Assembly: GCA_026647295.1 (NCBI GenBank)
Contig: JAPKHB010000127.1
Span: 1 to 9,625, forward strand
Direction: 5' to 3'
Source: Planctomycetota bacterium
GTDB taxonomy: Bacteria; Planctomycetota; PLA2; JAEUHO01
DNA length: 9,625 nucleotides
How positions within the stretch are numbered: position 1 is the first letter of the stretch; every line of letters starts with the position of its first letter. Made by a program: the position numbers and the translations under genes. Shown one piece after another: positions 4,493 to 9,625 of this stretch. The notes beneath the pieces are model-generated. The model saw only the letters and a program-made list of their open reading frames with translations. It searched no databases and was not told where the DNA came from.

Positions 4493-6194
4493 GGGAGGTC
4501 TCCTTCGGGGCGGGGACGACGAGCGCGGCGAGGACGGCCTCGGCGAGCGCCCGCGCCCGCTCCTCCTCGCCTTGGCGCACGGCCGAGGGGTCCACGGCCG
4601 TCCAGGCGACGGCGACGGCCTCGAGGTCGGCCGGGCGGACCCGGGCGGCGGGGTGCCGGGCGGCGATCGCGTCCAGCGCCAGGGCGGCGGGCCCGAAGGC
4701 CTCGACCACCTTCTCGCGCAGCGTCGCGTAGAACTCCCGCGCCCACCGGTTGAGCGCGGCGGGGTTCTGGCCGTTTCGCCGGAGCGCCGCCTCGAGCTCG
4801 TGGGCTTCCTTGCGGGCCAGCCGCGTCGCCGTGTGAAGCAGCAGGGGCCGGAGCGCCTCGGCCTCGGCCCGCACGGCCCGCCACGCCGCCTCGGCGTCCT
4901 CCTCGGGCGCGGGGCGCGGGGGCCGGCCCTCGGGCCGGGGCTTCGCCCCGGCGTCCTCAAGGCGCGTCATCTGCGCCTGGACCAGGTACTCGTCCGCGGC
5001 CGGGTCCTCGATCGGGTTCAGGTCCTCCAGGTCCCGGATGTCGTTCTGCGAGAGCCAGCCGTCCCGGTACCCGGCGCCGTAGTAGGCGATCCGCGTCGAC
5101 ACGTCGCCCCGCATGAGGCCCTGGAGCACGAACTTCACGAACAGGCCCTGGGCGACCTCGTCCTCCGTGAGCAGCTTGGCGGCGATCTCCTCCTCCCAGG
5201 TCTGGACCTGGGGCGTGAGGAAGTCCACGACGTAGTCGGTGTTCAGCGCGTCGAGCGAGGACCACCCCTGCGCGCGCTTGAAGTACTGGATCTTGGCCAG
5301 CTGCATGCGGAACCAGCGCGCGACCTCCTCGACGCCGAACTCCCGCTGCTCCAAGAACTGCGCCTCCTCGGGCGGAATCCCGAGGTCCTTCACGTCCACC
5401 TCGACGTCCACGATCGGCATGCGCCGGGAGCCGACGGGGTTCCGCTCCCGGTCGCCTTCGATCCTCTTCCTGAGCGCCTCTCGCGCGTCGGCGTTCAGCG
5501 TCTGCTTCGTGAACGCCACGAGCCTCTTCGCGAGCCCCTCGCCGAAGAACGCCGCCGCGTGGCGCTGGGCCGCGAGCCCAAGGCCCAGCGTCTCCGAGGC
5601 GAGCCGGACCACCGAGTAGCCCTCGACGCCCGAGCCCAGGCCCCGCAGATGAAACACGTCCCGGGGCTCGAAGGGCTGTTCACGCCCGCCCTCGCCCCGG
5701 ACCCAGTACACGAGCGTGCGGCCGTCGGGCTTGAGCTCCGGCCGAACGCGCTTGGGGTGGACGGGCCACAGTTCCACCGGCGCCCCCAGGCCGTCGCGCA
5801 CGATCTCCGCGTAGCCGTTCCCCCACCCCATGCGCCGGTGCTGCAGGACCTGGGCGAACACGCCCCAGGACATGATCGGGTTGGGACGCTTGAGGACCCG
5901 GGCGAGCGGGTGGTCCTGGAGCAGGTCGCTCCCGCGCCGCTCGCCCCGCTGCCGGCGCACCTGGCGCGGGAGCTTGGCCACGTCCTCGGCGCCGTTTCGA
6001 AGGCAGGCGTAGTAGGCCGAGAGCCCGAGCGCGGAGTCGGGCGTCACGTGCTCGCCGCTGGCCGTCTTGCGCCCCAGCGCCCAGTCCACGAGCCAAAGGG
6101 CCGGGCTCTGAAGGTCCGTGGTCCCGGCGTGGGTCACGCTCGCCCGGGCGCCGCCGGGCACGAGCGAGCGTAGGAGGCGGCCGAGCCCGATCAC
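4482..6194 (-). CDS. Phage portal protein (HK97-type) with C-terminal helical extension
   Basis: Subunit of the dodecameric portal ring at the head vertex, the channel for DNA entry and exit and the docking point for terminase and connector. The protein is 570 residues. The core (about 20-345) shows the usual order: SALGLSAYYACLRNGAEDVA (54-73), a DHPLARVLKRPNP segment (94-106), NGYAEI (126-131), RDVFHLRG (178-185), the GYSVVRLASETLGLGLAAQ helix (192-210) and YVVDFLTPQVQTWEEEIAAK (321-340). LSQNDIRDLEDLNPIEDPAAD (from 381) is also family-like. From about 430 a further 140 residues of Ala/Glu/Arg-rich helix follow, longer than a minimal HK97 portal of about 420 residues. The GTG at 6194 overlaps the TerL stop (GTGA) and has GAGGGGG seven bases upstream. 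The 3' end overlaps the protease start by 11 bases. Confidence 0.95.
   Translation of the reverse strand: MIGLGRLLRSLVPGGARASVTHAGTTDLQSPALWLVDWALGRKTASGEHVTPDSALGLSAYYACLRNGAEDVAKLPRQVRRQRGERRGSDLLQDHPLARVLKRPNPIMSWGVFAQVLQHRRMGWGNGYAEIVRDGLGAPVELWPVHPKRVRPELKPDGRTLVYWVRGEGGREQPFEPRDVFHLRGLGSGVEGYSVVRLASETLGLGLAAQRHAAAFFGEGLAKRLVAFTKQTLNADAREALRKRIEGDRERNPVGSRRMPIVDVEVDVKDLGIPPEEAQFLEQREFGVEEVARWFRMQLAKIQYFKRAQGWSSLDALNTDYVVDFLTPQVQTWEEEIAAKLLTEDEVAQGLFVKFVLQGLMRGDVSTRIAYYGAGYRDGWLSQNDIRDLEDLNPIEDPAADEYLVQAQMTRLEDAGAKPRPEGRPPRPAPEEDAEAAWRAVRAEAEALRPLLLHTATRLARKEAHELEAALRRNGQNPAALNRWAREFYATLREKVVEAFGPAALALDAIAARHPAARVRPADLEAVAVAWTAVDPSAVRQGEEERARALAEAVLAALVVPAPKETSHAA
4500..4506 (-). promoter_or_regulatory. 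Ribosome binding site of the protease gene inside the portal 3' end
   Basis: GAAGGAG, seven bases before the ATG at 4492. It encodes Lys-Glu near the portal C-terminus (PAPKETSHAA), so one stretch serves both purposes. It excludes the much longer open frame that extends upstream. Confidence 0.75.
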
Positions 6195-7900
6195 GCGAGC
6201 ACCCCCTCGCCCGAAAGGAGCGCCTCCTCGATGCTCGGGCCCGCGGGCGGGAGCGCGAGCGCCACGCCCAGCGCCATGATCAGCGCCGTCATGCCGTCGA
6301 TCTTCTCGCGGCTCTTCTTCTTGGACGGCTTCCAGTTGTCCGCCGCGTCCTTCTCCCACATGAGGTTGCTCGCCATCCAGGTGAGCACCGGGTGACCCCC
6401 GTGGCAGAGCGCACCGGAGCGCACGAGGACGTCCAGGCGCTTGGAGGGCGCGTTCATCGAGACGTAGCCCTGGCCAAAGAGCAGGACCTCGATCCCCGCG
6501 TCCTGAAGGTGGTTGACCACCTGGGCCGCCCCGAAGCGGTCAAAGGCCAGGCAGCGCACGCGATAGCGCTTCGCCAGATCGATCACGGTCTTCTCGACGT
6601 GGTCGTAGTCGGTCGCGTTGCCCTCGGTCAGGTGGAGGAACCCGTCCCGGGCCCACGCCGTGTAGGGAACGCGGTGGCGTCGCTCCCGCGCGACCGCCCC
6701 CTCCTTGGGGCACCAGAAGAAGGGCAGCACGGCGTGGTGCTCGCCGGGAAACACCAGCACCAAGGCGGTCAAGTCCTCCGTGCTCGCCAGATCCAGCCCC
6801 GCGTAGCACTCCTTCCCCTCGAGCTCGGCCGCAAGGGCGTGGAAGTCCTTCTCGCCCCGGCAGGCGTTCCACTGCCGCATGTCCAGCGCCGCGACGTCGG
6901 CGTTGGTGCGGATGTTGAGGTGCAGCCGCAGGAAGGTGTTGAGATACGCGGGCGACTCCTTCGCCCGCGCGCACTCCCGCTCCAGGTACTCCTCCTTCAC
7001 CGAGACGCCGAGGTTGGGGTTGGCCTTCTTCCACGTCTCGGGGTCGGTCCAGTCGTCCGTCGGCGATGCTTCGTACACCACGGGCAGGAACGAGGGGTCC
7101 TCGATCACCCGCTCCCTCACCTTGCGGGCGTATTCGTACTTCTCGTTGCAGATCGAGATGCGCTCGTAGTCCGCCGTGGTGATGTGAACGGTCAGGGGCT
7201 GGCGGCGCGACCCCGTACCGGTCTGGAGCACGTCCACCAGGTCGCGCGTGGGGTGCGCGTGCAGTTCGTCGATCACGGCCCCATGCACGGAGAGGCCGTG
7301 CTTGGTCTGGGCGTCGGCCGTCAAGGCCCGGAAGATCGAGCCCGTCTCCGGCACCTCGATCGACTTGAAGGTGCGGTAGACTCGGCAGCGCGAGAGGAGG
7401 TCCGGCTGCTGGGCGATCATCAGGGTCGCGCTGCGGAAGATCAGGGCCGCCTGGGACTGTTCGGCCGCGGCCGAGTACACCTGCGCCCCGGGCTCCCCGT
7501 CGCACAGCAGGAGATAGAGCGCGATCCCGGCGCAGATCGCCGTCTTACCGTTCTTCCGGGCGACGAAGACGAACCCCTCCCGGTAGCGGCGGAATCCGCT
7601 CCTGGCGTCCACCCACCCGAACAGGTTCCCCACGATCGCGGCCTGCCAGGGTTCGAGGTCAAACGGCTCCCCCGCCAGCTCGCCCTCCACGAACACGAGC
7701 ATGTCGTGGAAGAAGGCGATCGCGCGGCGCGCAAGGCCGACGTCGAAGCGGTGGCCGGGCCCGGCCGTGGCCCAGGGGTCGTAGTCCGGGACCAGCGTCC
7801 GGCAGATCCGCTCCAGCGCCGCGTCGGGCCAGGTTGCGATCACGGCGCTCGCGGAGGCCTCGGACGCGGGCGGCGGCGGCTTCTTGCGGCGACGGCTCAT
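6191..7900 (-). CDS. Phage terminase large subunit (HK97-type)
   Basis: ATP-driven packaging motor and headful/site nuclease. The protein is 569 residues, normal for the HK97/P27-associated TerL group. The ATPase half shows the deviant Walker A ARKNGKTA (about 114-121) and Walker B AVIDELHAH (208-216, with D211 and the catalytic E212). The RNase H-like nuclease half shows YAGLDLAS (366-373, D370), the acidic strand LAFDRFG (451-457) and a C-terminal acidic residue in REKIDGMTAL (D535), consistent with the metal-binding triad. A basic, Pro-rich N-terminus (RRRKKPPPP) precedes the ATPase domain. The ATG at 7900 overlaps the TerS stop as ATGA, and the TGA stop overlaps the portal GTG. The gene is locally less GC-rich than the head genes (two rows counted at 62-63 %), with no frameshift seen. 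Identification is firm. Confidence 0.96.
   Translation of the reverse strand: MSRRRKKPPPPASEASASAVIATWPDAALERICRTLVPDYDPWATAGPGHRFDVGLARRAIAFFHDMLVFVEGELAGEPFDLEPWQAAIVGNLFGWVDARSGFRRYREGFVFVARKNGKTAICAGIALYLLLCDGEPGAQVYSAAAEQSQAALIFRSATLMIAQQPDLLSRCRVYRTFKSIEVPETGSIFRALTADAQTKHGLSVHGAVIDELHAHPTRDLVDVLQTGTGSRRQPLTVHITTADYERISICNEKYEYARKVRERVIEDPSFLPVVYEASPTDDWTDPETWKKANPNLGVSVKEEYLERECARAKESPAYLNTFLRLHLNIRTNADVAALDMRQWNACRGEKDFHALAAELEGKECYAGLDLASTEDLTALVLVFPGEHHAVLPFFWCPKEGAVARERRHRVPYTAWARDGFLHLTEGNATDYDHVEKTVIDLAKRYRVRCLAFDRFGAAQVVNHLQDAGIEVLLFGQGYVSMNAPSKRLDVLVRSGALCHGGHPVLTWMASNLMWEKDAADNWKPSKKKSREKIDGMTALIMALGVALALPPAGPSIEEALLSGEGVLA
6202..6208 (-). promoter_or_regulatory. Ribosome binding site deciding the portal start
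   Basis: GAGGGGG, seven bases before the GTG at 6194, within the TerL 3' end. With the GTGA overlap it fixes the portal start even though the frame stays open upstream to about 6359. Confidence 0.7.
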
Positions 7901-8403
7901 CCGGCGCCCTTTCCGGCCCGGAAGTAGTCGTAGACGGGAGCCTCCGGCTTCGGCGTCTGGGCCGCGAAGTGCGCGCGCGCCGCGGGCGTAAGGCCGAACT
8001 CCTTCTCCAGGCGAAGGAGCAGCATCGCGAGCGTCTCCTGGCGCTTGGCCTGCGGGTAGGGCTTGATCCCCACCACCGGGCCCTCCTCGCCCTCGCGGCG
8101 GGGCTTGCCGCGCACCACGTAGGCCTCGCCGTGCTGGGTCACGAACGCCGAGACGCGCCGGTACTGGACGAGCAGGTCCGCATACCGCGCGATCGCCTCC
8201 TCGTCCGTGCGCGTGCCGACCTCCATGGCCCACAGGCGCCGTACCACGACCGCGAACACCTTCCGGGCGTCCTCGGAGAGCCAGTCGGGGCACCGGGGCC
8301 GCGCACGCCGGGGCGCGGGCTCGCCGGCCCGCGTCTTCGCGCGCCACGAGCCGCGCAGTTCGAGGATCCGCGTCGGCGTCCGGGAGGGTCCGCGCTTGCC
8401 CAC
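7897..8403 (-). CDS. Phage terminase small subunit, P27 family
   Basis: DNA-recognition subunit of the packaging terminase; it binds the phage packaging site and hands DNA to the large subunit. The protein is 168 residues. The N-terminus MGKRGPSRTPTRILELRGSW is the characteristic opening of P27-family small terminases, followed by a basic stretch, a CPDWLS segment and mostly helical sequence. I chose the GTG at 8403 over the longer GTG at 8418 because the family starts with GKRGP and because a run of seven G sits six bases upstream (8410-8416). The start lies one base past the methyltransferase stop. The 3' end overlaps the large subunit start as ATGA, so translation is probably coupled. Recognition rests on the N-terminal signature, size and position directly upstream of TerL. 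Confidence 0.88.
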   Translation of the reverse strand: MGKRGPSRTPTRILELRGSWRAKTRAGEPAPRRARPRCPDWLSEDARKVFAVVVRRLWAMEVGTRTDEEAIARYADLLVQYRRVSAFVTQHGEAYVVRGKPRREGEEGPVVGIKPYPQAKRQETLAMLLLRLEKEFGLTPAARAHFAAQTPKPEAPVYDYFRAGKGAG

Positions 8404-8404
8404 G

Positions 8405-9625
8405 CTACGCCCCCCCACCGCTTTCGTCGACGGGCTCGAGCGCCCCCGGCCCCGGGTCCTTGCCCGCGGCCCGCGCCCACGCGGTCCAGCGCCGCCGGAT
8501 CACGTCGCAGAACACGGACTCGATCTCGACCGTCCGGCACACGCGCCCCAGCGTCGCGGCGGCGATCAGCTGCGAGCCCGAGCCGCCAAAGGGCTCGTAG
8601 CAAAGGTCCCCGGGCTCGGTGTGCTTGAGCATGGGGATCCGCCAGACGCCCAGGGGCTTGGCCGTGGGGTGCGAGGGGCAGTCCACGTTCTTCGCCGCCG
8701 TTCCGTCCGGACCCCAGCCCAGCGCCCAGACGGAGGACTCGTTGCCCTGCCCGAGCTTGCGCGGCATGTGCGGACGCACCCAGCCCACGGCGCAGGGCTC
8801 GTGCTGGTAGTGGTAGAGCGTCCCGCCCATGACGAATGCCGGCTTCACCCACATGACCGTCATGTGCCAGTAGACGCCGAGCTCGGCCCACGCGGCCGCG
8901 AGGTAGTCGGCCCGGGCGTCGGCGTGGAAGCAGTACCAGGCGGCGTCCTTGCGCAGGTGGGGCAGGGCCGCCCGGGCGTAGCCCAGGTGGAAGGCCACGC
9001 CGTCGCCGTCCTTCGCCCCCTCGTGATAGATCGCACCCCAGTCCTTGCCGCGCCGGTGGCCCGAGCGGGCAGGGGGAGCCTTGGGATCAAGCGCCTCGGG
9101 GTCGGGCGTAAGGGCGCTCCAGTCCTTTCGGACCCCCGGCGCGGTCCCGACGCCGCCCCGGTAGCCGATCAGGTAGGGCGGGTCGGTGGCGAAGAGCGCG
9201 GCCTTGGCGCCGTCCTCGAAGAGCCGGGCGACCTGGGCCGGGTCGGTGCTGTCGCCGCAGAGCAGGAGGTGGGGCCCGAGGCGGTAGAGCTCGCCCGGGA
9301 CGCTGTGGACCTCCTCGGGCCGCGCCGCGACCGTGATGGGCTGGTCCTTCCCCCAGCCCGAGCGCTCCCGGCGGTTCATCTCGCGGGCGATGGCGTCCAG
9401 GTCCTTCGCCGTGAGGTGAATGTCCTCCAGGCTCCCGCCGGCGGCCTCGACGCTGGCGACCGCGGCGCGCAGCGCCGCCACGTCCCAGGCCGCCAGCTCG
9501 GCCGTGCGGTTGTCCGCCAACGCGTAGGCCTGGGCCTCGGCCGGCGACAGGTCGGCGGCGTCCACGACCGCGATCCGGGTCCAGCCCAGGGCCAGCGCCG
9601 CCCGGAGCGTGCCGTTGCCGGCCAC
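8405..9625 (-). CDS. ParB-like/DNA methyltransferase fusion, 5'-partial
   Basis: Predicted phage DNA methyltransferase with the tail of a ParB/Srx-like N-terminal domain. The visible 406 residues open with VAGNGTLRAALALGWTRIAVV, the late part of the ParB-like fold. The GTG at the window edge is therefore an internal Val, and the true start lies beyond position 9625. A linker (about 90-115) leads into the catalytic domain. That domain carries TDPPY (147-151, catalytic motif IV), YHYQHEPCAVGW (271-282), HPTAKP (319-324) and FGGSGS (346-351, SAM-binding motif I). DPPY before the SAM motif is the beta-class order; DPPY points to an amino-group target (N6-adenine or N4-cytosine), sequence unknown. 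Such ParB-MTase fusions are common beside phage terminases, where they probably protect phage DNA from restriction. No nuclease partner is visible. An apparent 27-codon insertion lies between two KDW motifs (168 and 195). The stop precedes the terminase small subunit start by one base. Confidence 0.9.
   Translation of the reverse strand: MAGNGTLRAALALGWTRIAVVDAADLSPAEAQAYALADNRTAELAAWDVAALRAAVASVEAAGGSLEDIHLTAKDLDAIAREMNRRERSGWGKDQPITVAARPEEVHSVPGELYRLGPHLLLCGDSTDPAQVARLFEDGAKAALFATDPPYLIGYRGGVGTAPGVRKDWSALTPDPEALDPKAPPARSGHRRGKDWGAIYHEGAKDGDGVAFHLGYARAALPHLRKDAAWYCFHADARADYLAAAWAELGVYWHMTVMWVKPAFVMGGTLYHYQHEPCAVGWVRPHMPRKLGQGNESSVWALGWGPDGTAAKNVDCPSHPTAKPLGVWRIPMLKHTEPGDLCYEPFGGSGSQLIAAATLGRVCRTVEIESVFCDVIRRRWTAWARAAGKDPGPGALEPVDESGGGA
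8410..8416 (-). promoter_or_regulatory. G-run ribosome binding site deciding the TerS start
   Basis: Seven consecutive G on the minus strand, six bases before the GTG at 8403 and still inside the methyltransferase 3' end. It favours the GKRGP start over the GTG at 8418. Confidence 0.6.
9038..9127. repeat. In-frame 9-bp direct repeat bounding an insertion in the methyltransferase
   Basis: CCAGTCCTT occurs at 9038-9046 and 9119-9127, 81 bases (27 codons) apart and in the same reading frame. On the coding strand each encodes KDW (residues 168-170 and 195-197). The segment between is Pro/Asp-rich and low in obvious structure. It looks like a small in-frame insertion or partial duplication after the DPPY motif. 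Confidence 0.45.

Noticed and set aside
4491..6173. Plus-strand frame of 560 codons opposite the portal
   Set aside because: Shadow of the portal gene. Stops are rare on the antisense strand at this GC content; it has no recognisable motif.
6195..6359. Upstream extension of the portal reading frame
   Set aside because: Overlaps the TerL C-terminus, which carries the nuclease D535 region, and the GTGA overlap with a ribosome site marks the real start at 6194.
6392..7927. Plus-strand frame of 511 codons opposite TerL
   Set aside because: Antisense shadow. TerL on the minus strand has both ATPase and nuclease motifs.
8404..8418. GTG at 8418 as start of the terminase small subunit
   Set aside because: It would add VGGRS before the family's normal GKRGP start and would lie upstream of the G-run ribosome site.
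1..9625. CRISPR array, tRNA, rRNA or riboswitch
   Set aside because: No regularly spaced repeats, cloverleaf or conserved aptamer seen; nearly all sequence is accounted for by minus-strand coding regions.

Overview
This window is the packaging and head-morphogenesis module of a tailed phage or prophage with an HK97-type capsid. Every supported gene lies on the minus strand, so transcription runs from position 9625 towards position 1. DNA is very GC-rich (hand counts of sample rows mostly 62-87 %), third codon positions are strongly G/C, and GTG starts with purine-rich Shine-Dalgarno sites are frequent. That fits a high-GC bacterial host, but nothing here fixes the phylum. No tRNA, integrase, repressor or host flank is visible, so phage versus prophage cannot be decided.

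Layout in transcription order: a ParB-like/DNA methyltransferase fusion cut by the right edge (9625-8405); P27-type terminase small subunit (8403-7897); terminase large subunit (7900-6191); portal (6194-4482); S49-type prohead protease (4492-3599); a cargo-like 158-residue gene of unknown function (3483-3007) in a lower-GC, non-core segment; a broken reading frame (2931-2794); major capsid protein with an N-terminal scaffold-like domain (2714-1398); a 151-residue unknown protein (1379-924); a gp6/phiE125-gp8-like head-tail connector (921-316); a possible 45-residue ORF (319-182); and the start of a small head decoration-like protein cut by the left edge (178-1).

The core genes are tightly coupled. 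TerS/TerL and TerL/portal overlap as ATGA or GTGA, and portal/protease overlap by 11 bases. The inferred work flow is as follows: the methyltransferase modifies phage DNA; TerS and TerL recognise, cut and pump it through the portal; the S49 protease matures the prohead by removing the N-terminal domain of the capsid protein; the connector closes the head; and the small protein at the left edge may decorate it.

The one real departure from an ordinary module is about 700 bases (roughly 2914-3630) between protease and capsid genes. This segment has relaxed codon use, one intact unknown gene, a palindrome-rich tail and broken frames at both edges. It looks like an acquired 'moron' that replaced phage sequence. 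Its function cannot be read from the sequence.
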